Shown: positions 23,634 to 32,408, counted from the stretch's first letter. The stretch: DNA of 35,131 nucleotides from Oscillospiraceae bacterium (GCA_015068135.1 SVLB01000029.1:1-35131), one strand, 5' to 3'. Notes: generated by a model not told the origin, from the letters alone. Numbers and translations: made by a program.

Positions 23634-24722
23634 TCACGCCCCCAGGAGGGCTTGGTCGTGTTCAAACAGGGCGCAATTGATCTGCACCACATTATAGATC
23701 TTCTGCTCGATAAAATAGCGGACGATCAGGTCAAATTTGGAGCTGTTGGTCAAAGCGTAGCCGGCTCTGCCGATCAGATCCCGGGTCTGCTCCAGATCCA
23801 GCTCCAGAGCCAGGGCCAAAGCGATGGCAGTGGCTTTGGTGGGCTTATAGTCGGGATTGTTGCGGATCTTGGAAAAATGCTGCTTGGAAAGGTTGGCTTT
23901 GCGGTAGATCTCCGAATCCTTTTTGCCGGTTTGGTCAATGCGGCGCAGAAGATCCTCACTGAAGCCCACGTCCTCCTGGCGCAAAAGCTCCTCCAGGGAG
24001 AGGGCTTTGGCAGGTGCGGGAGACGGACAGGCCATGGGGAGGATGGCGGATTCGGAAATGGCATCTTCCAATTCCTCCCGGGGCTTTGGGGAGGCGCAGG
24101 CAGCAGAGGCCATAAACCGCCGCAGCTCCTGCTCCCGGAAACGGCGCTGCTCCCGCTGCTGGGAGGGACTGCCGTACTCTTTGCGGTAGGACTGCTCCAC
24201 ATAGTGATCATCCACAAAGCTTTGTACCCGGTGCATCAGCTTTTCGGAGAGCTGAAAGGCCTCCTTATTAAATACCACCAGGTAGATCTGCAGCTCCTGC
24301 TCCGTGAGAAACTCACTGAAGGCGGAGATAGCGATCTGCAGTGCCTTATCCTTGGGAAAGCCGTAGCTGCCTGCGCTGAGCAGGGGAAAGGCAATGGAAC
24401 GGCAGCCCTTTTCCACCGCCATGTTCATGGCGGAAAGATAACATTTTTTCAAAAACCGTCCTTCACCCAGTAAGCCGCCCCGCCATCTGGGTCCTGCGGT
24501 ATGGATCACATACCGGGCGTCCAGGTCAAAGGCCGGGGTGGCGGCGCAGGTTCCTACGGCAATGTGTCCAACGGCTTTCCGGGCCTCCAGAAGCCGGGGG
24601 CCTGCCTTTTCGTGGATGGCGCTGTCCGTTCCCAGGCCGATGCCCGGTTCGGGGCTTACTGTATTGACAATGGCATCTACCTGCATTTGGGTGATGTCAT
24701 TTCTTACAATGGTAAAAGGCAT
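23634..24722 (-). CDS. Macro domain protein fused to a C-terminal XRE-like HTH
   Basis: 362 residues. The N-terminal macro domain (about 1-165) has ITQMQVDAIVNTVSPEPGIG, a loop GLGTDSAIHEKAG, HTAGPRWRGG and FPLLSAGSYGFPKDKAL, which match ADP-ribose-binding positions. A charged linker (about 175-240, rich in R/E/Q) leads to a helical region with SEIYRKANLSKQHFSKIRNN (HTH) and LALALELDLEQTRDLIGRAG. Macro domains bind or remove ADP-ribose or O-acetyl-ADP-ribose; the HTH suggests DNA binding, so a metabolite-responsive regulator is possible. GGAGA inside the end of the HIT gene is the RBS, and ATG 24722 follows that stop by 1 bp. It is coupled with HIT and the exporter-like gene. Confidence 0.85.
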   Translation of the reverse strand: MPFTIVRNDITQMQVDAIVNTVSPEPGIGLGTDSAIHEKAGPRLLEARKAVGHIAVGTCAATPAFDLDARYVIHTAGPRWRGGLLGEGRFLKKCYLSAMNMAVEKGCRSIAFPLLSAGSYGFPKDKALQIAISAFSEFLTEQELQIYLVVFNKEAFQLSEKLMHRVQSFVDDHYVEQSYRKEYGSPSQQREQRRFREQELRRFMASAACASPKPREELEDAISESAILPMACPSPAPAKALSLEELLRQEDVGFSEDLLRRIDQTGKKDSEIYRKANLSKQHFSKIRNNPDYKPTKATAIALALALELDLEQTRDLIGRAGYALTNSSKFDLIVRYFIEQKIYNVVQINCALFEHDQALLGA

Positions 24723-24723
24723 A

Positions 24724-25059
24724 TCAGGCCATCTCCAGGGCCAGGGGCTTGCCGCCTAAGATATGGAAATGGAGATGGTGGACGGTCTGTCCGGCGTCCT
24801 CACCGCAGTTAGATACCACCCGGTAGCCCTTTTCCAGGCCTTCCTGCCGGGCGATTTGGGCGATCACCTCAAAAATATGGGCAACCACACCGCTGTTTTC
24901 TCCGTCAATGGCGGCGACGGAAGGAATATGGGCTTTGGGAACGACCAAAATATGGGTGGGTGCCTGGGGATTGATATCCCGGAAGGCGAACACCGTATCG
25001 TCCTCATAGACCTTGGTAGAGGGGATCTCCCCGGCGATGATCTTACAGAAAATACACAT
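24724..25059 (-). CDS. HIT (HINT-type) nucleotide hydrolase
   Basis: 111 residues, the complete length for a HINT protein. It starts MCIFCKIIAGEIP and carries the family core INPQAPTHILVVPKAHI and the histidine triad VHHLHFHILGG near the C-terminus; the middle His of HxHxH is the catalytic nucleophile. HINT proteins hydrolyse AMP-lysine or other nucleoside phosphoramidates. RBS AGGAGGA is 7 bp before ATG 25059. It lies 15 bp after the exporter-like gene and 1 bp before the macro gene. Linkage of a nucleotide hydrolase to an ADP-ribose-binding protein fits nucleotide or ADP-ribose metabolism, which is inference. Confidence 0.95.
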   Translation of the reverse strand: MCIFCKIIAGEIPSTKVYEDDTVFAFRDINPQAPTHILVVPKAHIPSVAAIDGENSGVVAHIFEVIAQIARQEGLEKGYRVVSNCGEDAGQTVHHLHFHILGGKPLALEMA

Positions 25060-25074
25060 ATCAATTCCTCCTGA

Positions 25075-25545
25075 TCAGAAAATGAAACTGAATACACCGG
25101 TGCTGCCCACAGCCATGATAATGCCTGCCAGCAGGACACCCAAACAGACAGCGGTCACAGTGGACTTAAAGCCCATATCCAAAAAGCTGGCGGCTAAAGT
25201 GCCGGTCCAGGCACCGGTTCCGGGAATGGGGATGCCTACAAACAGCAGCAGGGCTACAAACAGACCGCCGCGGCCGGTTTTTTTGACCAGCTTCTGGCCG
25301 TAGACCTCACCTTTGACCACAAAAAAGCGGCAAAGCTTTCCGATGTACCGCTTATCCTGCCCCCAAAGCAGGAATTTTCGGGCAAAGAAATAGATAATGG
25401 GTACAGGCAGCATATTGCCCACTACGCAAATGGCCAAAGCTGGGAAAAAGTCAATATCGTAAGCGCCGATGGCAATGGGTACGGCGCCCCGCAATTCAAT
25501 AATCGGTACCATAGACACCAAGAATACCAAAAGATATTTCAGCAT
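25075..25545 (-). CDS. Small multidrug export family membrane protein (COG2426-like)
   Basis: 156 residues with four to five hydrophobic helices. The marks are VPIIELRGAVPIAIG near the N-terminus, GNMLPVPIIYFFARK and FVGIPIPGTGAWTGTLAA, the conserved signature of the small multidrug export/DUF family related to DedA-fold proteins. The family name implies export, but the substrate is unproven. RBS AAGGAG is 5-6 bp before ATG 25545. It is the first gene of the operon with HIT and macro genes, with an extended -10 upstream. Confidence 0.88.
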   Translation of the reverse strand: MLKYLLVFLVSMVPIIELRGAVPIAIGAYDIDFFPALAICVVGNMLPVPIIYFFARKFLLWGQDKRYIGKLCRFFVVKGEVYGQKLVKKTGRGGLFVALLLFVGIPIPGTGAWTGTLAASFLDMGFKSTVTAVCLGVLLAGIIMAVGSTGVFSFIF

Positions 25546-25573
25546 AAGTACTCCTTAATTATATATTTCCTTT

Positions 25574-25579
25574 ATTGTA
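25574..25579 (-). promoter_or_regulatory. Extended -10 promoter of the exporter-HIT-macro operon
   Basis: On the minus strand the bases read TATGCTACAAT: TGn followed by TACAAT at 25579-25574. There is no good -35. It is divergent from the hrcA promoter about 100 bp away. Confidence 0.5.
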
Positions 25580-25675
25580 GCATACTATTTCCAAAATGCA
25601 AATGCAAAATGTGCCTGCCTGAAGAAAGCAAGGTACATAGTTTACGTTTTGTTCACAGCATTTACGATTTCCCTC

Positions 25676-25704
25676 TTGACTTTTTTAGCACTCTATGGTA
25701 AAGT
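25676..25704 (+). promoter_or_regulatory. Heat-shock operon promoter
   Basis: TTGACT (25676-25681), 17-bp spacer, TAAAGT (25699-25704) with TGn before it. The predicted start falls at the left end of the perfect CIRCE, so HrcA binding would block it. Confidence 0.75.
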
Positions 25705-25711
25705 GTGCTTA
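25685..25711. promoter_or_regulatory. Degenerate upstream CIRCE
   Basis: TTAGCACTC, 9-bp spacer, GTGTGCTTA: the right half matches the CIRCE half-site at 7 of 9 positions. It overlaps the -10 and shares two bases with the perfect CIRCE, 24 bp centre to centre. Confidence 0.5.
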
Positions 25712-25735
25712 GCACTCAGGGAGTTTGAGTGCTAA
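25709..25735. promoter_or_regulatory. Perfect CIRCE operator (HrcA binding site)
   Basis: TTAGCACTC (25709-25717), 9-bp spacer, GAGTGCTAA (25727-25735): exact consensus, 18 bp before the hrcA start. It identifies autoregulation of the hrcA-grpE-dnaK operon. Confidence 0.97.
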
Positions 25736-25753
25736 TGCAAAAGGAGGAAGCCT

Positions 25754-26830
25754 ATGGAACTGACGGAACGAAAGAAGAAGGTCTTACGCAGTGTGGTAGA
25801 CCTGTATATCCGCACCGCTGAGCCGGTGGGCTCCAAGGCCATTACTGCCCTTCCGGATATGCAGTATTCCTCCGCGACCATTCGCAACGAAATGGCGGAT
25901 CTGACCACCATGGGCTATCTGGAGCAGCCCCATACCAGTGCCGGGCGTGTGCCTTCGGCTGCCGGCTACCGGCTGTATGTGGATGAGCTGATGGCGGATT
26001 ACCGCCTGAGCCTGGACGAAACCAAGTCCATCAACGTTGCCATCGAAGAAAAGATGCAGCGTGTGGATAAGCTGGTGGAAAAGGTGGCAAAGCTGGTCTC
26101 CCAGGCTACCGATCTTCCGGCGATCTCTGTAGCCTCCCGCAATGTCGGGGCTACGGTAAAGCGGTTCGAGCTGATTTTGGCAGGTGCCGGCAGTGTGATC
26201 CTGGTTTTGATGCTCAGCAGTGACGAGGTCCTTAACAAGCTGATCAAGCTGCCTTTGAATGTGGAGGAAGGGGACCTGAAGGTTTTGAGCGCTGTGCTCA
26301 ATGCCACTATGACCGGCATGACCGCTGCAGAGTTTACCCCGGAGCTTTTGGAACGGGTGATGATGTCCGCAGGACCTGCGGCGACCCTGGTTCCGGTGGT
26401 TATGGAGTTTACCGCGGAGACCCTGAACCGCCAGGGTACTGCCAATATGGCGGTGGCAGGGCAAATGCGGCTGCTGAGACATCCGGAGTACCGGGATGTG
26501 GATAAAGCCCAACGGCTCATGTCCAGTTTGGATGAGGATGCTCTCTCCAATCTGCCTGCGGTGATGCAGAACGCAAAGGGTACCAAGGTCCTGGTGGGAC
26601 CTGAGAACGTAGCCCAGGAGCTGAAGGACACCTCCGTGGTCATGACCAAGTTTGATATCGGCGACGGTATGCAGGGCATGATCGGCGTGGTGGGGCCCAC
26701 AAGAATGGATTACGCCAAGGTAACGGCAAGACTATCCTACTTTGCCGAGAGCCTTTCCAAGCTGTTTGCCAAGCCCGAGCAGCCCCAGCTGCCCCAGGGC
26801 GGGGAAGAAACCAAAGATCAGGAGGCATAA
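25754..26830 (+). CDS. hrcA: Heat-inducible transcription repressor HrcA
   Basis: 358 residues, normal length. The N-terminal winged helix has YIRTAEPVGSKAI and SSATIRNEMADLTTMGYLEQ, then PHTSAGRVPSAAGYRLYVD. The central GAF-like and dimerisation parts follow, and the C-terminal GPENVAQELKD and VGPTRMDYAKV are also conserved. It represses heat-shock genes by binding CIRCE, with GroEL as the usual activity modulator. AGGAGG precedes ATG 25754. It is followed by grpE after 3 bp. The order hrcA-grpE-dnaK-dnaJ is the classic Firmicutes arrangement. Confidence 0.98.
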   Translation: MELTERKKKVLRSVVDLYIRTAEPVGSKAITALPDMQYSSATIRNEMADLTTMGYLEQPHTSAGRVPSAAGYRLYVDELMADYRLSLDETKSINVAIEEKMQRVDKLVEKVAKLVSQATDLPAISVASRNVGATVKRFELILAGAGSVILVLMLSSDEVLNKLIKLPLNVEEGDLKVLSAVLNATMTGMTAAEFTPELLERVMMSAGPAATLVPVVMEFTAETLNRQGTANMAVAGQMRLLRHPEYRDVDKAQRLMSSLDEDALSNLPAVMQNAKGTKVLVGPENVAQELKDTSVVMTKFDIGDGMQGMIGVVGPTRMDYAKVTARLSYFAESLSKLFAKPEQPQLPQGGEETKDQEA

Positions 26831-26833
26831 AAC

Positions 26834-27355
26834 GTGGCCAAAAAGAAGAAGGAACAGGAAGTGACTCCCGAGGAGGTTCTGGAAGAGACCCAAACCCCCG
26901 AGGCCCAGGAAACTGCGCCGGAAACGGACCCCTGGGAGGAAAAATATAATCAGGAGCACGACAGCTATCTGCGCCTTGCGGCAGATTACGACAATTTCCG
27001 CAAGCGCAGTCAAAAGGAGAAGGATGCCGCCTACGGCAACGGCAAGGCTGATGCCGTGGAAAAGCTCCTTCCCGTATACGACAACCTGGAGCGGGCTTTG
27101 AACCAGCCCACCGAGGATGAGGCCTACAAAAAGGGCATCGAGATGACCATGACCCAGCTGGTGAGCATTTTCGCCGGTTTGGGTGTGGAGATCTTCGGCA
27201 ATGTGGGCGACACCTTTGATCCCAACATCCACAATGCGGTCATGCATACAGAGGATCCCGAAACCCCGGAAAACACCGTTACCCAGGTGTTCCAGAAGGG
27301 CTTCAGGCTGGGCGAAAAGATCGTGCGCTTTGCCATGGTCCAGGTAGCCAACTAA
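26834..27355 (+). CDS. grpE: Nucleotide exchange factor GrpE
   Basis: 173 residues starting at GTG 26834, 8 bp after AGGAGG and 3 bp after hrcA. An acidic N-terminal tail (EEVLEETQTPEAQE) precedes the long helix (LRLAADYDNFRKRSQKEKD) and the beta-wing domain with FDPNIHNAVMHTED and GFRLGEKIVRFAMVQV. It exchanges ADP for ATP on DnaK. The 79-bp gap to dnaK (27356-27434) holds no terminator or CIRCE, so dnaK is co-transcribed. Confidence 0.97.
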   Translation: MAKKKKEQEVTPEEVLEETQTPEAQETAPETDPWEEKYNQEHDSYLRLAADYDNFRKRSQKEKDAAYGNGKADAVEKLLPVYDNLERALNQPTEDEAYKKGIEMTMTQLVSIFAGLGVEIFGNVGDTFDPNIHNAVMHTEDPETPENTVTQVFQKGFRLGEKIVRFAMVQVAN

Positions 27356-27434
27356 AAAATCTTACCATCCACAACACCCCACGTGTAAATGACACCAACC
27401 AAATATGTAAAATTTTTCTCAGGAGGAAATGAAT

Positions 27435-29249
27435 ATGTCTAAGATTATCGGTATCGATTTGGGTACTACCAATTCCTGCGTAGCAGTGCTGGAGGGCGGC
27501 GAGCCTGTTGTCATCGCCAACGCAGAAGGCACCCGTACCACCCCTTCCGTGGTGGCTTTTTCCAAGACCGGCGAGCGTATGGTCGGTCAGGTCGCCAAGC
27601 GTCAGGCTGTGACCAATGCTGACCGCACCGTCGCTTCCATCAAGCGCCACATGGGCGAAAACTACCATGTGAATGTGGACGGCAAGGGCTACACCCCCCA
27701 GGAGATCAGCGCCATGATCCTGCAGAAGCTGAAGGCCGATGCAGAGAGCTACCTGGGTCAGACCGTCACCGAGGCAGTCATCACTGTCCCTGCTTACTTC
27801 TCCGATGCCCAGCGCCAGGCCACTAAGGACGCCGGTAAGATCGCCGGTCTGGAGGTCAAGCGTATCATCAACGAGCCCACCGCTGCTGCTTTGGCCTACG
27901 GCCTGGACAAGGAAAGCGAGCAGAAGATCATGGTCTACGACCTGGGCGGCGGTACCTTCGACGTCTCCATCCTGGAGATCGGCGACGGCATCGTGGAGGT
28001 TCTGTCCACCTCCGGTGACACCCATTTGGGCGGCGACGATTTCGACGAGCGGATCATGCAGTACCTGATCAAGGAGTTCAAGGCTTCCGAGGGCATCGAC
28101 CTGTCCGGTGACAAGGTCGCCATGCAGCGGCTGAAGGAGGCTGCCGAGAAGGCTAAGATCGAGCTGTCCGGCATGACCACCACCGCCATTAACCTGCCTT
28201 ATATCACTGCCGATGCTACCGGCCCCAAGCACCTGGATGTGACTTTGACCCGTGCCAAGTTCAACGAGCTGACCGCTGACCTGGTGGAGCGCACCATGAA
28301 GCCCGTCCGTCAGGCTATGTCCGATGCCGGTCTGAAGCCCAGCGATCTGCACAAGGTCCTGCTGGTTGGCGGTTCCACCCGTATTCCCGCTGTCCAGGAG
28401 GCCGTCAAGGGCATTACCGGCACCGAAGGCTTCAAGGGTATCAACCCTGATGAGTGCGTAGCTGTGGGTGCCGCGATCCAGGGCGGTGTGCTCACCGGCG
28501 ACGTGAAGGACGTGGTCCTGCTGGACGTAACACCTCTGTCTTTGGGCATTGAGACCATGGGCGGTGTGTTCACCCGGCTGATCGACCGCAATACCACCAT
28601 TCCTACCCGCAAGAGCCAGATCTTCTCCACCGCTGCGGACTCTCAGACCTCCGTTGAGGTCCATGTGCTCCAGGGCGAGCGCGAGATGGCTGCTTACAAT
28701 AAGACCCTGGGCAAGTTCCAGCTCACCGGCATTGCTCCGGCTCCCCGTGGCGTGCCGCAGATCGAGGTCACCTTCGATATCGATGCCAACGGCATCGTGA
28801 AGGTCTCCGCCAAGGACCTGGGTACCGGCAAGGAGCAGCAGATCTCCATCACCGCTTCCACCAACCTGAGCCAGGAGGATATTGACAAGGCTGTGAAGGA
28901 AGCCGAGCAGTATGCCGCCGAGGATAAGGCCCGCAAGGAAGAGGTCGATACCCACAACAATGCCGAGCATATCATCTATCAGACCGAAAAGACCCTGACC
29001 GATCTGGGCGACAAGGTTACCGAGGATGAGAAGGCTCCCGTGCTGGCGGCTATCGAGAAGCTCAAGGAGCTGAACAAGGGCACCGACGTAGAGGCCATCA
29101 AGGCCGCTACCGAGGAGGTTCAGAAGGCATTCTACCCCCTGGCTGAGAAGCTGTACAAGGATGCAGCCCCCCAGGGCGACTGCGGCGGTGATTGCGGCAA
29201 CTGCGGCAATGACGGCCCCATGGATGCCGATTACGAAACTGTCGACTGA
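27435..29249 (+). CDS. dnaK: Chaperone DnaK (Hsp70)
   Basis: 604 residues. ATG 27435 is 8 bp after AGGAGG; the ATG at 27429 is only 2 bp away and is rejected. The ATPase domain starts [13 protein letters not shown], with [14 protein letters not shown] and [12 protein letters not shown], and the substrate domain contains [16 protein letters not shown]. It lacks the insert seen in Gram-negative DnaK, as expected. An odd feature is the C-terminal tail, which holds three Cys (C583, C587, C590, spacing C-x3-C-x2-C in a Gly/Asp-rich stretch) before DADYETVD. It is part of the CIRCE-controlled operon. Confidence 0.99.
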   Translation: MSKIIGIDLGTTNSCVAVLEGGEPVVIANAEGTRTTPSVVAFSKTGERMVGQVAKRQAVTNADRTVASIKRHMGENYHVNVDGKGYTPQEISAMILQKLKADAESYLGQTVTEAVITVPAYFSDAQRQATKDAGKIAGLEVKRIINEPTAAALAYGLDKESEQKIMVYDLGGGTFDVSILEIGDGIVEVLSTSGDTHLGGDDFDERIMQYLIKEFKASEGIDLSGDKVAMQRLKEAAEKAKIELSGMTTTAINLPYITADATGPKHLDVTLTRAKFNELTADLVERTMKPVRQAMSDAGLKPSDLHKVLLVGGSTRIPAVQEAVKGITGTEGFKGINPDECVAVGAAIQGGVLTGDVKDVVLLDVTPLSLGIETMGGVFTRLIDRNTTIPTRKSQIFSTAADSQTSVEVHVLQGEREMAAYNKTLGKFQLTGIAPAPRGVPQIEVTFDIDANGIVKVSAKDLGTGKEQQISITASTNLSQEDIDKAVKEAEQYAAEDKARKEEVDTHNNAEHIIYQTEKTLTDLGDKVTEDEKAPVLAAIEKLKELNKGTDVEAIKAATEEVQKAFYPLAEKLYKDAAPQGDCGGDCGNCGNDGPMDADYETVD

Positions 29250-29259
29250 TAAACAGCCC

Positions 29260-29287
29260 AAAGGGGCGGCAATCCGCCGTCCCTTTT
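29260..29287 (+). terminator. Terminator-like hairpin after dnaK
   Basis: Stem AAAGGGGCGGC (29260-29270) / GCCGTCCCTTT (29276-29286) with one G-U, then T. It should attenuate transcription into dnaJ. Confidence 0.7.
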
Positions 29288-29320
29288 AGGCGTTGTATTT
29301 CCAATTTATTGTGCTGTGCG

Positions 29321-29483
29321 GAAAGCCTCCCTCTGATGAGGGAGGTGGCCCGAAGGGCCGGAGGGAGAGAATATCCAAGGGGAGCAAAACTGCTGAAAAC
29401 GCGGTAATTTCTACGTTTTCTCTCCCTCAGTCAATTGCCTTAAATCGGCAATTGACAGCTCCCTCCTCAGAGGGAGCCGTTTC
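29321..29483. mobile_element. 163-bp CTCCC-type MITE-like element between dnaK and dnaJ
   Basis: The ends are imperfect inverted repeats: GAAAGCCTCCCTCTGATGAG at the left, and the reverse complement of the right end starting GAAACGGCTCCCTCTGAGGA. Each arm is itself palindromic (CCTCCCTC...GAGGGAGG). Inside is a hairpin TCAATTGCC/GGCAATTGA at about 29430-29456. No ORF of interest is inside. A partial relative sits at 34124-34146. The family looks like the dispersed palindromes common in gut Clostridia, a statement from memory and not searched. Confidence 0.65.
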
Positions 29484-29531
29484 GGTGTACTGCGTGCAGG
29501 GTCGATAAACGGGAATTTGAAAGGACAAATT

Positions 29532-30680
29532 ATGGCAGAAAACAAGCGTGATTATTATGAGGTGCTGGGCGTTGAAAAAAGCGCCAGTGCCGATGAAATA
29601 AAGAAAGCCTACCGGAAAAGCGCCATGAAGTACCACCCGGACCGCAACCCCGGCGACAAAGAAGCCGAGGAGAAGTTCAAGGAGCTGGGCGAGGCTTACG
29701 AAGTGCTGTCCGATGCGGATAAACGGGCAAGATACGACCAGTTCGGCTTTGCCGGCGTAGATCCCAACTACGGCGGCGGTGCCGGTGGCGCCGGCTTTGA
29801 GGGTTTTGGCGGTTTCGGCGGCTTCGGTGGCTTCGGGGATATTTTCAGCGAGGTCTTCGGCGGCGGCAGCAGACGCTCTACCCGCAATGCCCCCCGCAGA
29901 GGTGAGGATATCGGTGTGCGTGTGGATCTTACCTTTGAGGAGGCCGTATTCGGCACCAAAAAGGAAGTGACCTTCCGCCATATCGAAAGCTGCCCCGACT
30001 GTAAGGGCACCGGCTCTGCCGACGGGGCTGTGGAGACCTGCTCCCAGTGCCGTGGCTCCGGTCAGGTACGTACCACCCAAAATATGATGGGCATGGCCTT
30101 CCAGACCACCTCTACCTGCCCCTCCTGCAACGGTAAGGGTAAGATCATCAAGACCCCCTGCAATACCTGCAAGGGCAAAGCCCGGATCCGGAAGAATAAG
30201 ACTGTTAAGCTCAATGTGCCTGCCGGTGTGGACACGGGCAATCAGATGTACGGCCGCGGTGACGGCGATGCGGGCGTCAACGGCGGTCCTGCCGGTGATG
30301 TGATCTTCCAGTTCGCGGTGGCAGACCACCCCTTCTTTGACCGCCATGGCACAGATGTGTTCTGCGAGGTCCCTGTTTCCTTTACCCAGGCGGCTTTGGG
30401 CGGCGAGATCGAAGTACCTACCCTGGAGGGAACCACCAAATTCCCCCTGCCTGAGGGCACTCAGACCGGAAGAGAATTCTCCCTGGCAGATATGGGTATT
30501 CCCTATGTGAATAACCCCAAGCGTCGGGGCAGACTCCGCTTTACTGTGGTGGTGGAGACTCCCACCAAGCTTTCCAAGGAGCAAAAGGAACTGCTGAAAA
30601 AGCTTGAGGACAGCATGGACAATAAGTCCACCCCCAAGCGAAAGAAATTCTTTGATACCATCAAAGACCTGTTCAACTAA
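29532..30680 (+). CDS. dnaJ: Chaperone DnaJ (Hsp40)
   Basis: 382 residues from ATG 29532 (AAAGGA 6-7 bp upstream). The J domain has HPD at 35-37, a Gly/Phe-rich stretch follows ([15 protein letters not shown]), then four zinc-binding repeats [24 protein letters not shown] and CNTCKGKA; the last has Ala in place of Gly. C-terminal domains include [12 protein letters not shown] and [12 protein letters not shown]. It stimulates the DnaK ATPase and delivers clients. A palindromic element and a terminator-like hairpin lie between it and dnaK, so its expression may be lower or use its own promoter. No promoter was obvious. Confidence 0.98.
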   Translation: MAENKRDYYEVLGVEKSASADEIKKAYRKSAMKYHPDRNPGDKEAEEKFKELGEAYEVLSDADKRARYDQFGFAGVDPNYGGGAGGAGFEGFGGFGGFGGFGDIFSEVFGGGSRRSTRNAPRRGEDIGVRVDLTFEEAVFGTKKEVTFRHIESCPDCKGTGSADGAVETCSQCRGSGQVRTTQNMMGMAFQTTSTCPSCNGKGKIIKTPCNTCKGKARIRKNKTVKLNVPAGVDTGNQMYGRGDGDAGVNGGPAGDVIFQFAVADHPFFDRHGTDVFCEVPVSFTQAALGGEIEVPTLEGTTKFPLPEGTQTGREFSLADMGIPYVNNPKRRGRLRFTVVVETPTKLSKEQKELLKKLEDSMDNKSTPKRKKFFDTIKDLFN

Positions 30681-30684
30681 AAAC

Positions 30685-30720
30685 CGGAGCTGTTGTGATC
30701 GTTACAACAGCTCCGTTTTT
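30685..30720 (+). terminator. Terminator of the heat-shock operon
   Basis: A perfect 12-bp stem CGGAGCTGTTGT (30685-30696) / ACAACAGCTCCG (30704-30715), loop GATCGTT, then five T. Confidence 0.95.
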
Positions 30721-30738
30721 CGTAAATTGGAATTAGTA

Positions 30739-30767
30739 TTGCTATTTTATCGGTTTTGTGCTATTGT
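30739..30767 (+). promoter_or_regulatory. Promoter of the dCMP deaminase gene
   Basis: TTGCTA (30739-30744), 17-bp spacer, TATTGT (30762-30767) with TGC before it (extended -10). Confidence 0.65.
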
Positions 30768-30798
30768 TTTTTATCATAGAGCAAAAGGGGACATGGCA

Positions 30799-31290
30799 AT
30801 GAAGCGGCAAGATTATATCAGCTGGGACGAGTATTTTATGGGGATCGCCATGCTGGCGGCCCGGCGAAGCAAGGATCCCAACACCCAGGTGGGTGCCTGT
30901 ATCGTATCTTCTGATAATATTATTATTTCCACCGGCTATAACGGAATGCCCAAGGGCTGTTCCGATGACGAATACTCCTGGGACCGGGAGGGGGACGAGA
31001 CCAAATACCCCTACGTGGTCCATGCGGAGCTCAATGCCATTTTGAACGCAAATGGTCGTGACCTGCGGGGAAGCCGTCTGTATGTGGCACTGTTTCCCTG
31101 CAATGAGTGCGCCAAGGCCATCATTCAAAGCGGTGTCCGGGAGGTGTTTTACCTCTCCGATAAATACGCCGATTCTATGTCCACCCTGGCCTCCAAGCGG
31201 ATGATGGACTCTGCCGGGGTGAAGTATACCCAATTGCGCCCCCAGGTCAGCAGCATCACCCTGGACTTTGTCCCGGAAGAGGAAAAGTAA
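30799..31290 (+). CDS. dCMP deaminase (ComEB-like)
   Basis: 163 residues. AAAGGGG is 8 bp from ATG 30799; ATG 30793 is too close to it. The zinc site is HAELNAIL (H75, catalytic E77) and PCNEC (C101, C104). N-terminal SWDEYFMGIAMLAARRSKDPNTQVGACIV and SAGVKYTQLRP are typical of deoxycytidylate deaminases, which make dUMP for thymidylate synthesis. The family includes B. subtilis ComEB. There are no competence genes nearby. The RCC1-like gene follows after 43 bp and is probably co-transcribed. Confidence 0.93.
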   Translation: MKRQDYISWDEYFMGIAMLAARRSKDPNTQVGACIVSSDNIIISTGYNGMPKGCSDDEYSWDREGDETKYPYVVHAELNAILNANGRDLRGSRLYVALFPCNECAKAIIQSGVREVFYLSDKYADSMSTLASKRMMDSAGVKYTQLRPQVSSITLDFVPEEEK

Positions 31291-31333
31291 CGAAACCGGT
31301 TTCTCACGCCATTATCTCTGAGGGGGTGGATCT

Positions 31334-32386
31334 GTGGCAATTCTGAAAGGAAAACGGAACAAGATGCTCGCTGCCATTTTGGCTGTATGTGTGGTGTTTG
31401 CGGTCTTTGTGACCGTTCTGAACACATGGATCCTCCCTGCCATGCGCTACAAGGATGCTGTTGCGTTTATGAAGGAAGGAGAATACCGGCAAGCCCTTGG
31501 CGCATTGTTTGACGCGGACGGATATGCAGACAGCGACAGTTTGCGAAAAGAATGCTGGGACCGTGTTGCGGTACGGGAAACCCTCAGCGCAGGCGATGAA
31601 CACACGGTGGCACTGAAGACCGATGGCTCCGTGGTGGCTGTGGGGAATAATGATTTCGGTCAATGCGATGTTTCCCGGTGGACAGATATCATAGCTGTCA
31701 GCGCAGGCCATAGACACACGGTAGGCTTGAAGGCCGACGGTACTGTCGTGGCTGTGGGAAGCAATGAATACGGGCAATGCAATGTATCTGCCTGGACAGA
31801 TATCGTAGCCGTCAGCGCAGGCAGTTTCCATACTGTGGGGCTGAAGTCCGACGGTACCCTTGTTTCTGCCAGTGATGAGGCCAACCTTGCCTATGTATCC
31901 CACTGCGAAGATATTATAGCCATCAGTACAGGCGCTTTTTATACCGCAGGTCTGCGCACTGATGGAACTGGGATGGCGATAGGAACACCCCATAGCGGAC
32001 AAGGCTTTTTGAGTGGATTCTCAAACATCAAAGGGATCAGTGCGGATTCCGAGTATACCATTATCGTGAAGACGGATGGCACTGTGGTGGCCATCGGTCA
32101 TGGTGACCCCCGGAAATTCGATGTATCCGGCTGGTCGGATATTGCCGCTGTCAGCGCGGACTATTTTCATGCTGTGGGCCTGAAAACTGACGGAACCGTG
32201 GTTTCCACAGAGTACTTTGACAGTAGCTTCTGTGATGTGTCCCAATGGACGGAGATTGTTGCCGTCAGCGCAGGCTATAGATACACGGTGGGCCTGAAGG
32301 CGGACGGTACAGTGGTAGCCGTGGGCGAGAACGATTCCGGCCAATGTGATGTATCCCAGTGGACGGATATCCGTGTTCCCACATAA
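31334..32386 (+). CDS. Membrane-anchored RCC1-like beta-propeller protein
   Basis: 350 residues starting at GTG 31334 after GAGGGGGTGG; an ATG at 31364 is the alternative. One N-terminal helix (about 11-32, MLAAILAVCVVFAVFVTVL) anchors it, with the rest outside. After a short helical segment (YKDAVAFMKEGEYRQALGAL) come seven degenerate repeats of about 38 residues with the core HTVGLKADGTVVAVG and GQCDVSxWTDI. Seven copies suit a closed RCC1-type propeller. RCC1-like repeats in bacteria usually mediate binding, with no enzymatic motif. The ligand is unknown. Repeats are similar at DNA level too, suggesting duplication within the gene. Confidence 0.85.
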   Translation: MAILKGKRNKMLAAILAVCVVFAVFVTVLNTWILPAMRYKDAVAFMKEGEYRQALGALFDADGYADSDSLRKECWDRVAVRETLSAGDEHTVALKTDGSVVAVGNNDFGQCDVSRWTDIIAVSAGHRHTVGLKADGTVVAVGSNEYGQCNVSAWTDIVAVSAGSFHTVGLKSDGTLVSASDEANLAYVSHCEDIIAISTGAFYTAGLRTDGTGMAIGTPHSGQGFLSGFSNIKGISADSEYTIIVKTDGTVVAIGHGDPRKFDVSGWSDIAAVSADYFHAVGLKTDGTVVSTEYFDSSFCDVSQWTEIVAVSAGYRYTVGLKADGTVVAVGENDSGQCDVSQWTDIRVPT

Positions 32387-32408
32387 AACAGATCGCCGAC
32401 CCCGTAGG

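Noticed and set aside
27303..29261. 652-codon minus-strand open frame
   Set aside because: Antisense shadow of dnaK; Leu/Gly/His-rich with no domain or RBS.
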